Below are positions 12,318 to 26,700 of a stretch of 64,000 bases of DNA, in pieces. Under the pieces are notes generated by a model. The model saw only the letters and a program-made list of their open reading frames with translations. It had not been told where the DNA came from and did no database searches. The stretch covers positions 55,637,201 to 55,701,200 of the forward strand of contig OZ038422.1 in the NCBI GenBank assembly GCA_964036155.1. Reading direction: 5' to 3'. The translations under genes and the position numbers were made by a program. The stretch is from Diploscapter coronatus (lineage: Eukaryota; Nematoda; Chromadorea; Rhabditida; Rhabditidae). The stretch's first letter is position 1. Each line of letters begins with the position of its first letter.

Positions 12318-15300
12318 TCATAGTAAGACACTAACATGACTAATAATGTGCGATTGATCCTCCCTGTTGTACCTGCTCGAGGACCTATAAGGAGCCTTAC
12401 TGACATGTAGGAATTTGAGCACTGCCTTGCGGAATTTTCTGTTAAATACACAGTAGATGATCGTGTTTGTTGCGCTGCAAATCCGTCATAATCCCCTTGG
12501 CAATTATGGACTCTGACAACCTGTTGACACACACTAGCAGATTGGTTATGACTATCCTCTGTCGAAATTTCATCTTCCATTCATTATCTAATGTCTCCAG
12601 CATATTGTTGATGCCTGGTGGAATGTTGCACTACAAACGGATAAATTAATACAAATTTTCAGATTTTTATGGGACACTATTCTGAAAGTCACGCATATGT
12701 GGGTGGAACTTCAAAAATAAAAATGGTTTTCTTTAGGTTAGGTTGGGTTCCTATTCAATTTCAACAGATATTTCAACATAATATCTATTTCACATATCCT
12801 TTTCGCAGAATATTTTTTTTACAGAATATAGTAGGCTGTCATAAATCTACCAGGATGAAGATGACTGTAATGACGAGAGTCATGATTGTGATCTTTCTTT
12901 CCGCATCCTCCCTCCTGCCTTTCGGATTCTTCGAGTTCAGTTGATTGCAATTTGTCAGAGCTGCTTGTAGTCTGTAGGCTATGTGCACCTGTAAGGGAGG
13001 GGATTATTCATTGACACGCTATATTTGATGCAGACCTTGTGAGTAACGACAGAGTTGAGAGAGATTATTACAGTCCAGGGGATTATTTGAATCAATATCA
13101 CATAGAGGTAGAAATTGTAGAATCTCATGTAGAAATAGCTCTCCCTCAATTCAGACGGCCTGATCATTCCATTTTCGTCTATTCTCGTTTCGAAGTATGC
13201 AGGAAGTTTGAACAGTATACTGAAAATAGCATATTCTTATTCCTAGAAACAATAATCGGAAGCACAATATCCTGTACAGACTATAGCGGAAATTCGTTTT
13301 CATATATTGTTTTTGTATTGTAAAATTCAAACTCCCAAATCCCATCCAAATTTGATCCTGAATAGATCCTGAATATTTTGCTTATCACGATAAAAATCGA
13401 ACTTCCATTATAGAATTTTTCGATTTATATTTTTGATTTTCAAATGGTTCCATGTTTTATACACGCGTTTCTTCCAAAAGCCAAAAACTGAAAAGATTTA
13501 GCAACGATGATATGAAATCCCAATGGGAAAGGAATGAGAAAGAAGGGGCACGAACCTGAAGGCACCGATTATGGCCAATATAATCATAGAAGTATGGGGA
13601 GTGCACCAAACGCGCTTGCGCAGAGGCCAGCAAATGGCCACAAAACGGTCAAATGTCACTGCGACATACGTGTACACTGAGCCTGAAGTGGCGGTTTGTT
13701 AGAATAATTGACATTGTGATAATGAAGCTTGATTTTTATGATTAATTGTGGAAGAAAATCTCGACACCAGTTCAGTTTTCGTATAACAAGTGTAGAATTT
13801 CAAACACAACAAGTGAAGATAAGCTTTTTTAGCATATGAAATATATTATCTTACCAACTTGAGCCATTAATGATAGTGGAAAGACGATGTAAGTAGTTTT
13901 CCAGAAGAAATGGCATACCAGGCTGTTTATCTGCAAAACAAACCATACAGTTCAATTTTTCAATCTCCTTTTCTGAAAGTTTTTGCTCTCCAAATAATTT
14001 GTTTGAATTAGCACCATGATTTATAGAACGGAAATATTTTTATTTACGCACCCTCGTATTTTTCCCGCAATCAGTCAACCGCACTAATTCTTATTTATGT
14101 CATAGTGAATTCGAATAAGTTAGCGTTTGAAAGAGGCGCAGAAAAATGCGTTTTACGAAATAGGTCATGAGTGGTCATTTGGCATCGAACTTCGTTCTCC
14201 CTTGGGAGGCTCCTCTTGATCATTGTCTAATTATTCCCAGTTAAATGGCCTTTTTTCTGCCCAATTCTCCCATTTTCTCATTTTTTCTTGTTTCATTTCT
14301 GCACGCGTCTTTTCTTTCATCTTATTATGTTACCCAGAGAATTTTTTTAGTAAAACAAGGCGAAATATGAGAAGTGTATGGGAAGAAATGAGGGAGAAGC
14401 TCAGAAAAAGGTGCAAAGGAACGGGCAGTGTAGGTTCACGGAATATATCGACTAGAGAAATAGCCTTTAGTTGCAAATTTATCGAAAAAAACACTAATGA
14501 AAATAATAATTTGCTTATTTGCAAAAATGGTAAATGTACCTGATCTTCTTCGTCTTCAATATCTGTACAGGCTTTCATGGAAGGGTAGATCAATAATGAG
14601 GCTGCGAGAACCAAGACATCGAAGAAGGATAGCCCACATAATAACACCTAAAATTAATATTCTATTATTTATTCCGATATTTTTTGCGAGACTATTTTCA
14701 ATCTTATAAATCTCAATATCTTTTTCTGAGATATTAATTTCGCGTCTCTTGTTATATGCTCGAATATGATGCATTCGAGTGTGAAGAGTGAATATTCCTC
14801 AAAGAATGCATGTATCAAATGCAGATGAGCTGTAAAAAAGGGCCGAAAAAGTGAAGCAGAGGCAGAAAGCGGAGAAAATGAGGAGATGCGCTTATTCTCG
14901 GTCCAAGGCTAATTCATTATGCAATCTTCTGACCGGGAAAATACGGAAAGTTAAGGGAGGAAAGGGGAGAGGAAAGCTGTGCGGGGAAATCGAGATCCAT
15001 AGATGGCTTGGTGGATTGGAACCTGTTCCGAGAATTGCGTTCTCACCTCGAGGCTCGTGGCTCGCATTCGGGCAAATATGATTGTTGAAAGGGTGGCCGC
15101 GACTATTCCTGGCAGACAAACCTGAAAAATCTTTTTTTTTTGCATTTATATATTATTTTCTGATACTGAAGATCAAATGATGCAAGCTGATAGTTTAGCC
15201 TACAAAGGAGTGGATTAATGAACAACAATAGATAAGGAACTTGACGAATTGGGCGGACTTATTCTTCCTTTTTTTATTAAAATTGTAATCATAAATCTGT

Positions 15301-17058
15301 TTATCACGCCTTCTTTTCTCTATTCGGTTATTCAAAATGTTCGCGAAGTACGGACTTGATTTTTCTGAAATATAAATCGAAGCTTCTACAAAAATGTTCT
15401 GAAGTTGGTACGCAAGCTTTCAAATAATAGAAAAATAGACCTTGAAGATAATACAATTTGTTGTCAAAAATCCCGTAATTTTGACAGCAAAAAAAGTGAA
15501 AAAAACAGAAAGAAAGAAAGAACTTAGACACTTCGGGTCAGTCTTATTCAAAGTCGAAATTCATCCACCTTTGTTGGTCGCTTCAATCGAAGTCATATTG
15601 TAGTGAGAATTGGGAATTGACAAACAAAGCTAATTATGGACATGCGCAGTGCGAAGTGAATGTGCGGATGACGAAAATGCCAGTGAAGTATCGAATTCTT
15701 TTGGGATTTTCCTAACTTCCTGTTCTTTTCCTCTATCTCTTTTTTTTGTTTCCACTTTAGTTATTCTTTCAGTACTACCTAAAACTTCTCATCGCTGATT
15801 ACATTTACCCCTTTTACGCACTCACGTTTTTATGTTGGCTTTCGAGCGGCAACACTTCAGTATTCATTGAATCGAATTGCATAGAAAAATGATGATACTC
15901 TAACAGTTTCCCAGACCATCAAAATAGCTCACATCGCTAGGGCCCTTGCATGAAATGAACCAATATAAATTAAAGTTGTTCGTCACGGATTTTAAATGCT
16001 TACCCTACAATTTATGCTCGAAAATTTAACATGGATGCATAATTTAGATGCTCAGCCTTGTTAGGAGTGGGACTCGATTTTTTTCAAAATTTGAGCGGAA
16101 TGAATAAAAAAATATTGTTAAAATACATGTAAAATCGATTGAGTATGAATTTATATTTATATCAATTATTTTCTTAAGAAATATAGACTGCTGATCATAC
16201 AATTCTAGCGATCAAATTATGGAAAAAAAAGCAATGTCAAATCCCCGATCGCTACTATCTTGCAAAATTCCGCGTTATTATGCTCACCAATCTGATTTTC
16301 AACGGCTCATTTTGTATGATGCAACAAGTAACTTGATAATAACCTTTCTCGCTGCAGCTTGCGTGTCAAGTTCGCGAGATTCAGATATCCGTCGATTTTA
16401 AGGTCTCCTGCCCCTCTTCTCACTTTCACCCACGTATTACTTGTGTTTGCTCGAACGAGCTGCTTCCCTGTCCTCCATCCTTCATCCAGCCCCCTTCAGC
16501 CTATTTTATGCCCTTTCCACATTCAACTTTTCAATTATTCCGCCCTGTTTCTTGGTTTCATGAAATTGAACTCGAATGTTTACAAAATGATGATAGATGG
16601 AGAGCAATTAGAACGGAAATGAGAGAATGAACAATAACAGACAGATTTATGATTGAATTACGCTACTGTATGAAGTATCTCTACTCTGATTTGCACCTCT
16701 ATCGTAAATTCTTCAAATATCTACAGAATTTTCATGTATGAGCCTATTTTAAGCATATGCATAAATGCACTGATTGCACTCGAATTCGAATGAAACAAGT
16801 GACATTTTTGAAGCTGTTGGAGTACGGGAAAAGCTCATGAAATCTTGATGAGAATAAAGGAAAGAAGAGCAGAAGTGTCTAACGAAGTAGAGAAATAGAG
16901 GTGGATTTGGTTGGATCAAAATTTTGGCAGAAATGTGTTTAGGAAAATGAATATCTTACCATGGGAACAAGATAGCTGTAGGTGATGCTTTCGACATTCT
17001 CAAATGAGAACAACTCCTGTACATACGAGGTTGAGGCGTCGGCGGGTGTTGATTCCAT
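12318..17058 (-). CDS. Rhodopsin-family GPCR, FMRFamide-receptor-like
   Basis: Seven-pass receptor, probably for a neuropeptide. Nine exons join with every phase matching to 357 residues: 16960-17058, 15047-15121, 14540-14647, 13855-13930, 13556-13682, 13036-13219, 12851-12988, 12521-12630, 12318-12474. TM1 spans the first junction (PMVCLPGIVAATLSTIIFAR); TM2 has LLCGLSFFDVLVLAA; the end of TM3 has AVTFDRFVAICWPL (DRF in place of DRY, residues 131-133); TM5 has YVILIQIIPWTVIISLN; TM6 follows RKITIMTLVITVIFIL; TM7 has NSATNTIIYCVFNRKFRKAV, with NTIIY at about 309-313 in place of NPxxY. Overall pattern and loops resemble nematode FRPR and insect FMRFamide receptors; the ligand is inferred only. 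The acceptor sequence GTTCAG lies three bases before the ATG. The last intron is 46 nt. Confidence 0.85.
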
Positions 17059-18512
17059 CACCTGAACTAGCACACTATTGAACAGAACACAGCTATCACT
17101 GAAGATCAATGCACAAATGATTTTCAACCAAAGTAATAGCTCAAATATTTGACCACGCTTTTAATGATTAACCTTTCTCATTAAAGCAAGATGATCTTCA
17201 CGCTTCTCACGCCTACCCTTTCAAATCAGACTAGATAGAAAGCATGCGATGGTAAAAATAGCTTATTCTCGAAAAAAAAACTTATGCAAAATTCAATAAT
17301 CGGGATTTATAGGGATAGATGATATTTATGACAAAAATGTAACATCAAATGAGTCGAAGAAGACAAATGCAGATGCAGTTGGAATGGAAAGTGGAAAAAA
17401 GGGGCGGGGATATGAAAAAGAGAAAAAGGGGAAAAAGAAGGGAAAGGGGGATTAGTTGGGATATTTGAAAGGATGGAAATATGTAGAGGATACATGACTG
17501 GTGGGACGGAGAGCGGCTTTGTCAAGCAGTCAAAATGACTCGATCAATTTCAGTTCCATTCATCTTTGTTTGATCTACATCAAAAATCAACAGGCCATTT
17601 TCTACGCGCTTTTCCTGTTATTTACAAATAGCATTTTTCATTCATTTTACGGCTCAAACAAGCCTGATGCTTCGGAGATTTTTCCCATGTAAATATCATC
17701 CAAAATATCATGATAATGAAAACAACAGATTTATGTAGTTTACACTGCCTAACTTCTAAATTAACTTCAATCGAAACGGCGATGTGTTTCCTCTCCTTAT
17801 TATAACGAACAGAGTTCATCCTAAAATAAATCATCGTTCCTTTTTCATAAACATCTAGGCACTTGTGCATATTATCTTCTACTTCAGGGAAACGACATTT
17901 ATGTGAAAAGTTTAGTATGTCCAGACAAAATGTCATGAGCAAATTTGTGCATAGATACATTTCAATCTAAAAGTAATAGGTACAAAGAATCTATGAGCTT
18001 ATAAGCCAAATCCAGGTGGTCAATAGTAAAAATAGACGTAAACATAGTAAATTGAGTATATAGAATTAGGTGAAAACGACACTCGAATAACTGAAGCGTG
18101 TGGAATTAGGGGAAAATTTTAAGAATGCATCTGACCATGAGGAAAACGCTGAAAGATGCAAGAATTCATTCGCAGAATCAGAATATGCACATATCAGAAA
18201 TTAAAAATAATTAAAAATGAGTATGAACTTCAGAACTGAAGAGTTAATGAGGAAAATGAGAATGATCGACTGAGCAGAAGGAATAAAAATACTAGGAAAA
18301 AAACAAACACGGAGAGTCACCTAATAATTGGAAGTAATGAAGAGGAACAAGGCACGAGAATTGATGAGGGATGACTGGATGGGGGAATTGCTCCCTGGAG
18401 ACTGGACGAAAGACACTGCAAATGCAGATTTACAGCGCAAAACACAATAGTTAATTGGACATAATCTGAGATAACACGCATTATTGAGAGAAGTTGATAA
18501 TGAATCATCGAA
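17059..18512. other. Spacer upstream of the GPCR
   Basis: About 1.45 kb between the ankyrin gene end and the GPCR start, both on the minus strand. It includes an A/G-rich stretch at 17390-17455 (pyrimidine-rich on the minus strand). No gene recognised. Confidence 0.45.
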
Positions 18513-21500
18513 TTATTGTGAAGAAGGCAGAGGCGATGGATGGGAATGGCTCTCTGCCTCGTCCAGAACTCGGTCGATGTGCTCCACGGCTGACAAGCCC
18601 AAACCTGTCCACAGACTGTCGTCTATCACCTGAAGGATAAAAGATACGATTGTGTAATGTTATGATATTTGCAATGGAGGGAAAAGAGTTTGGTATTAAA
18701 CATGATCTTTGAAATAGAAGTTCCGATGTTCTAGAAAAAATGACAAATTTATGTTTCGAATTTGTCCGTGCATGTATGAAATTTAATTATCTTCAGACCT
18801 AGGAAGCACTTTCGTCGGACAAAAATAAGCTAAAGGGGGTAAGTTGCACGAGTGAATTTGTAGTTATGATACCAGATCGTATTGCGAAAATTTTGACTAG
18901 CTAAAGACTGAATAAGGAAAATCGTTGAATACTGTGGGTAGGTCGCAAAAAGTTTCTAACGATCGTCCTTCCTAGATCTGATTACCTTTGGTTTATGGCA
19001 AATAAGTGAATCTACCATGAACCAATAATAAGACTATGTTTCTTTCGTCCCAATTTTTCATGATTGTAAATCAAACCTTGACTTTATCCTTGAGAGGGTC
19101 CAGATCAGTCTGTGCTTCTTTGTCCTTGAGCGAATCAATTCCATCCTCGACGTAACGCATTCTTCTCCTCACGACTTCAGCCTCGCTGCTAATTCTGAAT
19201 CAACACGACATGCCCTTCCTCTTTCCAGTGATGATGCGATTATGACTCACATCGAATCTGCCCCCTGTCCTGCAACATTCTCTGCAGCAGAGGAGTACCC
19301 AGAGCTAGCCAGTGGGGAGAAGGCTCTGCTTGTTTCTTCCACAGGCTGGGTGCTCGAGAGACTCGTCATTCTATAATTTTATGTATCTCTAAGATAATTA
19401 ATGAGGATCAAGATGATTAATTCTTAGACTTTGTATCTTGAAGCTTTGAATACTCGCCTAAAGGCTAGCCATATTCGACTAGCGCTCATAAAAATTCGGA
19501 GAAATGAAATAACTTGATCTTCTTGATCTTATTACCATATTAAAAAGTCAAAATACGCGAAAATTACCCTCCAGGACTTAGGGAAGTGTTCGATTTGGCA
19601 CTAGTCACATTATTGTAGGGAAGTATGGTCAAGTCTGCTGCAGATCGAGATTTCTTGTTGCGTTTCTTCTTTCCTGAATATTTAGTGCAATTTCATTCCC
19701 TCTTCTTATCATCATCACTATCATCTAACCATTCATATATTCTTGGATGAGTGCAGCCATTTGAGGGAATTTCCTGAGCTGTGCGACGGCCTGAGCTGAA
19801 TTGCCCGCTGAATTTTGCAAACGAGCATCTGATCCGCTCTCCAACTGCAAAGAACAGCTCATTTCATGGGACAATTATGAAGATTAATGGATGGACTAAC
19901 GAGGTAAAGGGCGGCATCGAGATGATTGTTGAGTGCTGCGAGATGGAGAGGGGTGTTGCCACGAGAGTCTCGCAAGGCAAGCACTGATTGACGACGTTTG
20001 CGGGAATAATTCGATAGAAGCTGCATAAGAACAGGAACACTTCCAGAGACTAAAAATTATTATTATCATTTAAATAATAGCAATTTTAGTTTCATCGAAG
20101 AAGTCACACTTCTGCGTCAACTGCTAACGTTTAACCTTTTCCTGCATAAAATGTCCACGCATGATTGCAGAATAAATAATACCAGAAAATCGAAAGAGTA
20201 ATTTATTTTCCAGAGTTGCAATTTTATATTTACTCCAAAATGGCGATGCGCATATTTCCTTTGATGTGGCACGTCTTCAAAATATGCACAAGGCAAACAA
20301 GATAAATGAAAAATCTAGACGTTCAACATAATACTGATAGTTTTTTTTTCGAAATTGCAAATATATTATACAATATTAAAAATGCAGCAGTTCGTATATT
20401 TTTCACGTTTTGCAATTAGAATGACTCTAAATTTTCAAAAAATATATAAATCTTTGATGTATAGGCTTTTTTGAAAAAAAAACATTAAAAACTAAAAAAA
20501 TTAGTATGGATAGTTCCAAATTATGGTAATAAATTTTGTAATAAATGATCTGCATCTTAGCTGCATGTTTGAATTCAAAGTTGCTCTATTCATCCCTATC
20601 CTTATCTATTTTGTAATTCATTTAACATCTAGCGTATTCAAAAAGTCTATATATTCAAATTAAAAAAAAAACTTACAAGCAGCACAATGAACAGCATTTG
20701 CATTGTCCTTTGTCTGCCAAAGAATCGTTTCAGAACCCATTCGATGCAGCAAATAACGAGTGATATGCTCGTGTCCGCACAGGCAGGAAATGTGCAATAG
20801 AGATTGACCTAAAATATTGTATTGGAGTGACAATGTTGGGGCTCAATTTATAACTTGCCTCGATTATTTACAGAACCCATCCCACTTCGAGCTTTCTCAA
20901 CCAAATATCGAACACTTTGCAGACAGCCACCTCAAAATAGTCTTTATTTTCAACATTTTCAATAGCTATTACCTTGTACTGCATAAACCAACGGAACAGA
21001 TCCTAAACTTCATTCCATTATTTGGTAATAAAAATTGCAAAGTCTACCGAATTCATCTCTGAAACTGACCATATGGCTGTCATATTTCGTCACTACTCGA
21101 ATGAATTCAATGTTGCCTGAATCGAAAGGAAACATTACATATCACTTAAAATAATGATCTGGTCAATAATATTGCCATTGCTTTTCATGAAAAATATAAT
21201 AGTGATGCTTCAGGATTATATTCTTTGAAAGAAACATTATTTGATATTGACTATGCTCAGGAAAATTAATAAGATTCCTCAGTTGAAATGACAACATTAT
21301 TTTTTATTATTTTCTGAAATCATTCAGACCAGGTTTAGAAACTTGTAGATGAAAATGAAATTATCAACCAACACAATATTCACCTTGAGCAGCAGCAAGA
21401 TGCAATGGGAGCATATTAGCCTTGTTTGGTAGCATAGCTAGTGTTTTGCCAAATCTAAATGAGGCCCATAAAAACAAGTGCTATTGTAAATAACCTCTTG

Positions 21501-23412
21501 AGCAGCCACAATGCAGTATCATTATCACCTCTGGCAACACATGCCATTAATACAGAAGTACCATTTTCGTCACTAAAATCAACTTGATTTGCTCTAATTT
21601 CTATATTTCGTAATTTATCAAATTTCTAATTATCATATCCAAATAGATTCTGTTATCAAAGAAGACCATTTGATCTTTCATGAGGCTATATTGTGAAGCA
21701 ACAACGAATCAATCGTGCTTCAGTAAATCGAAGTAAAATTACTTATGCAGACTTTTATAAGAATAGCAAGATTCTTACGTGATCATAGCGGATATAATAG
21801 AAGATCTGAGGGGCCCGGCGAGGAGACACTCGATGGCCTGCAAGTCACCGTGTGCTGCACTGATCAGGGCTGCCGTCTCCCCGTTCTTCGAGCGGACATC
21901 TCGCATGTCCGGCACTCGATCCAACACGTATCTAAACATCACTCATCCTCATCAAAGGATACTGTATATGTTGTATATTTTGTTTGTCTTCTCTCAAATT
22001 CTGAAGTGAACATCCGAAATTTCAACTCTTCACGATTTTGGAAGAATTATGAAATTCTCAAGAAAAAGTCAAGTTGTGGAGTGTCAAGAGAAAAAGTCGA
22101 AGATAGTGAGAAAATGGTAAATAAAATGCGAGTAAGTCAAGAGAAGAGAAGAGAAGGAGAGGTCGGTTTTATGTTTGTGCTGTGTGCCAAGCCAAGCAGG
22201 ATGAAATGTCGAATGTTGTCTTCTTGTGAGTTCTTGTCTGTGCTTGCAGTGCTTGCTTGTTTGTTGCCTTGTTGCTATTGCATCATATGATAGACCCAAT
22301 TTAGTCGTGTTCATTTGGAGAGAAGAAAGAAAGAAAGAAGGATATGGAAGCTTCATTGCCTTTGCCACTGATCGAGAGGCGAAGGATATTGATGCAGAAC
22401 AAACAGACAGAATGGATGTGGATATCGATAGAAAACGAAAAAGACGATTGAAAACTGGACGGAATTGATGAAGATTAGAAAATAAGATCTGTTCTTGTAT
22501 CATTGGGTCAGACAAGAATCAAGTGAAATGGTCTAGAATAGGCCTCGCTGAACTTGAATCTAATAACAGTTTCAAATCGAAAATATTCAAATAGAAACCT
22601 ACTTGAGCATTTCCAGGTTTCCTATCCTCGAGCAATGATGTAACGTTGTCATTCCAAAGGTGTCCTTCTCCAATAATTCATTGTTTGAGAATCTGCAATC
22701 GCATGCGTATTTTGGTGAAGATCAACTCTTCTCCGTTACTTATGGAGACAATTGATGTGCTTCGATCTGACAGCATCAATTGCAGTAGCGCATTTGTGAG
22801 TCTGCACTCCATTCCCCTCCCCCTCTGCCTCCAAACTGTTCTCGCGAGTTGTCAGCCGACGAAGTGACAGATAATCAGAGCCTCTGAATCCGTCATGCAA
22901 TTATTTAATTATTTCCAATTATAGTACCTTTCATCCACATCGATCGACATTTAGACAGTAAACAGAATATATTGAATTGAATTGAATCGAAAATACAAGT
23001 ATCTGAAAGTGAGTTATTGAAAATGAGAGAGAGAGAGAGAGGCTTGAAGTAAAGGAAGCAGGTAGGAGAGAGAAGAGAGAGCAAAGAAGAAGAGACAATT
23101 TGCAGAGGAAAAGATTCGGGCAAAAGGCAAACGAGTCCGGAAGGGAAATAGTGTGGAAAGCGGGATGAGGAAAAGAAACAGAAAGTGAGGAAGAAGGGAT
23201 GCGCAGATATATTTTGGCAGGTTCAAATCGTTTTCCAGGTTGATATCTGAGGATTTGGAGATGAAGATTAGTTGTATGAGATCGCTTTTGTGACTAAAAT
23301 CGCAGTTGAATGTAGTTCTTGTGTTATGTATTATTTACTGTTTGCTACTGATGTGGTTAGAGTCGCTGTAATCTGACCTAATCTGTTCTGTTCCTTCAGC
23401 TATGTTCATCAT
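18513..23412 (-). CDS. Ankyrin-repeat protein, unassigned
   Basis: Cytosolic scaffold-type protein of 463 residues from 13 coding exons, all in phase: 23339-23412, 22603-22692, 21779-21931, 21495-21572, 21384-21454, 21048-21116, 20677-20808, 19901-20049, 19730-19844, 19568-19673, 19251-19370, 19077-19194, 18513-18629. About seven ankyrin repeats fill roughly residues 25-310 (DTFGMTTLHHCSRIGNLEML, KNGETAALISAAHGDLQAIE, FGQSLLHISCLCGHEHITRY, SRGNTPLHLAALNNHLDAAL). A basic patch (NGKKKRNKKSRS), a Ser/Thr-rich linker and a charged tail follow; no catalytic domain. The leader exon begins at an acceptor at 23521-23523 and contains a 15-codon out-of-frame upstream ORF before the ATG at 23412. It lies just downstream of NOP9, probably in one operon. 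I cannot name an ortholog. Confidence 0.85.
18799..18975. mobile_element. MITE-like element, copy 1 (ankyrin gene last intron)
   Basis: About 177 bp with imperfect terminal inverted repeats: CTAGGAAGCACTTTCG at the left and, on the other strand, CTAGGAAGGACGATCG at the right. A second copy in opposite orientation lies at 29842-30028. No coding capacity. Confidence 0.7.
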
Positions 23413-23520
23413 TTGTTGTGTTGGAGTACTTGCCCTTCGGCATGAGGGCTTTAATCTGCTCTTCTGCAGCTTTAAAGCAGCACGTGAAGGAGAAGAAATG
23501 GAAGGAGACCGGCCGTGGCA

Positions 23521-23652
23521 CTGAAAAGAAGAAGAAGAAAACGATCGAGTTCAATAAGTAGATTATGGAAGGAAGGGAAAAGGAATCATACAAATAGAGG
23601 AGAATTGAATGATCATCAAAAGTGGGGGAATCGTTCAATTGACAGGTTTATT
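23521..23652 (-). promoter_or_regulatory. NOP9-ankyrin intercistronic region with poly(A) signal and splice acceptor
   Basis: On the minus strand, AATAAA (23647-23652) follows the NOP9 stop codon by about 65 nt. About 124 nt further on there is a strong pyrimidine-rich acceptor (TTCTTCTTCTTTTCAG) that opens the ankyrin leader exon. This spacing is what nematode operons show between a poly(A) site and an SL2-type trans-splice site. Confidence 0.6.
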
Positions 23653-23717
23653 GAATGAACGGTGCAACAAATAACAACAAACAAATCAACAACGAGAATG
23701 GCTGCACTCAGCTCCAT

Positions 23718-26700
23718 CTATCGATTTGCCTTCTCTTTCAACAGTTCTTTCTGTTGTTTCATCTTCGCAACCCAGGCTTTTCTGTCGTCCCGAAACAGTT
23801 TCATGTCAGCCTTCAGCATCGCGAATTTCCACTGTCTCGATTCGTTCTGAATATTTCAATATAATCACTGTAAGTTTCAGCAGAATTACCCGGATAGGGA
23901 CGAGTTTCTTGAGCAGGTCCTGTTTCTCTCGAACTCCCCAGTAGTCCCAGATTCTGTCGAACAGATGACTGCTGTAGGGGTTCGCAATCAAATCGACCCA
24001 ATAGCTCTGAATTTCCTGATTTCATTGGAGAAGAAATGACTGATAAGCTGCATGAGAGGAAAATATGGATAAACACGTCTCAAAGCTAACATTGCATTTT
24101 CACCATTGAATTATTGTTCAACTATTTCGTGTGTTTTTGGAAATGTACAAATTTCAAATAAACGCGATAGAAATCGTTGATAAAGTCTAAAATCAGTAAG
24201 AAAAATTTACCTCAAAAGCACCGATAATCTTGTTCTTAACTTCCTCATCGAGTGTGGGCGACTCGATTGCAGATTGGAGAACTCGGCAAGCGGGGCCGTG
24301 AATCGACTGGAAAATGAAAACTACTTGCTAAAGAAACAGGTTCACAAACCATAGTCCGAATGTGCTCAGCTGACATTTCCATGAGACAGGCGACGATTGT
24401 TTTCCGCTTCTCCAGACTCAGCAATTCCTTCACCAAAACGCATCCCTACAATGGCTTTGTTGCAATAAGAAATTACCTAACTCCTAATTCAATCTCACCA
24501 GAGGCTTCAAAACCTTGCAGTCGAAAATGCCATTGTAGGTGTTCAGAGTCAGCAAATTATAGATGAATTTTGTCTTGTTGCTCGACTGAAACTTATAAAA
24601 TTTGATTCGTGCAAACATTCTATTTCGTAAAAATAAAAAGACATTTCTGAAATGCAAAAACTTTGCACTATAATAAATTAGCTAAAATCGAGCTATGTAT
24701 TTGGCATCTATTTAATTTCGAAATAGCTGATTTGCTGATATTTAAAAATAACCTTATTCATTCATTATTAGAAGAAAGCTAAATTTTATAAATCAGAAAA
24801 TAAATCCTACCTTTTCAGCTTTGAAAGTTGCTCGCAGATTCTTGAGCAGCGTTTCCTGCAGTTGTTCGTGATTGTGAATGCATTTGACGAGAGAACAGAT
24901 GACTCCTGTCCGGGAAGAATCGACCAACTTGGACATTCGAGGGCCTATTTCGTCCAGAATGTCGGTTGCCTGAAATAAGGAAAAACTGATCTTCACTTAT
25001 AAAAGAAGAAATATTACCAAATCGAATGAATGACTGCCTTCTATGAATCGTTGCAGAACGAAGTTAGCTGATGGGTGGAGGGAAAGACGGTCAAACTGAA
25101 AGAAAACTCGTATCATAACTTCATACGTAAAATGATAGGTTATTTAGAAGCATGAAGCTCTCAACCCTTGATAAATAAAGGAAAAAGGATATTTGTTCCT
25201 TCCATTATTCGCATTTCGTTAGGTTTCAAAATTTCTTAAAGAGATTTTTCAACAAATAGAAACTATTTCACACCTTGGGCTGAATGATGGACATCCAAAT
25301 CTGACTGGCATCATTCTCATCGAGCTCTGTCACCAATGCGTCCCAGATTCGAGAACTGTTCTTGCCTTCCCACTGCTTCACTATCAGTTCTGAAAAAGCT
25401 TACTGAAGTGGCAATGAGGCAAAATTTGAAATAGTGAAGATACAGGTAGATCTATACTTCACGTAATCTCGAGAAAAATCCAATGTTAATGAAGAAAATT
25501 TCAAAAATACCTCCGTCAGCATCTTCCTTCTGCATAGATTCCAAAATCTGTCCGAGGAATTTGCGATGCTTGTTTCCTTTGCTGATTCGGTTGCACTCGA
25601 CTACTTCCTGGATGAGAAGAGAACAGACTGGGTAGTCCAACAGATCTGAAATTGTGTTAGGTTAGTAAAAAGTAAAAGTAGAAGTAATTTGATTTATTTC
25701 GCATATACATGAAAATTTCAACTACTATTCAGGTCGTGTATGAGTGGAATTTTGTCAAATCATCCTAAGAAAATTTATCACATGAAACTTAGTCCAATCG
25801 TCCAGTTATAAGTTGAAAGAGTGGTGCAAACAAGGTGTTAAAATTTGATAGAACTTATATACGGACCTGTTTAAATTATTTTCTGAAAAAGTCATAATGC
25901 CGTACTTTTAACAGTGGAATAATCGAGGGCCAGTTGACAAATCTTCGAGAAAATCTCTTGAAGCTCGGGAGTTGTTTTTCGATTCTTCGGATCACACGTT
26001 CGATCCTCCTGAATTGGGAGGAAACGGTAATTTTTAGAGAAAAAGTATATCACTCACATATCTTTCATTGTCCTTCCTCTTGGGCAACCCGCAGCAAATC
26101 CTCGAAATGGCTCGAAGAATGAACGAGGCATTCTGATCGCCGACGGAGTCCAGCCAGTTCTCGCTCAGAATTTCCACCAGTTTGTCCATAATCAAAAATG
26201 AAAACACATGAAGGAGAAAAATAATAGCATTTCTAACCTTGATATTTTCAGGGTGCTGTGTTTCTGCCATACGGAACAGCAGCAATTCGATGGCCTTTGC
26301 AGAGCAACCACTGAACAGAACATTCAGAATACGGCTGTGCTTGTTGCGACTAATTCCCTGAAATGATTTGACATCAAATTTGAAAAATACTTTCTCGTAT
26401 TTTTAGTTTTTTTTTTTTTTTTTAAATAAAATGCTGGTTGCGTAGACTTACCTCTCACAAGTGTAAGCATTCCTCCTATAAGTGTAGCCTTTCTCTCCAA
26501 ATTTTGATGTGTAAACTTTATTCTCAAACATTTTCTTTTCTTCGCTTTAGGTGGAAAGCTTATACTATTGGGAGGGATGTGTACGCAGCCTAAGATACTT
26601 ACAGTGAGATACAGCCGAGCAGCATAAGGAGAACTTCCGAAAAGAGACTCAATCTGAAGAATAATTACATGTAATGAAAGAAAGACATTTGATATTTTCT

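Noticed and set aside
21745..22290. 181-codon plus-strand open frame
   Set aside because: It is antisense to a well-supported ankyrin exon (21779-21931) and its intron, with no features of its own.
26190..26245. Possible tiny intron starting GTTAG in a NOP9 exon
   Set aside because: No acceptor AG before the conserved downstream segment, and the frame stays open across it.
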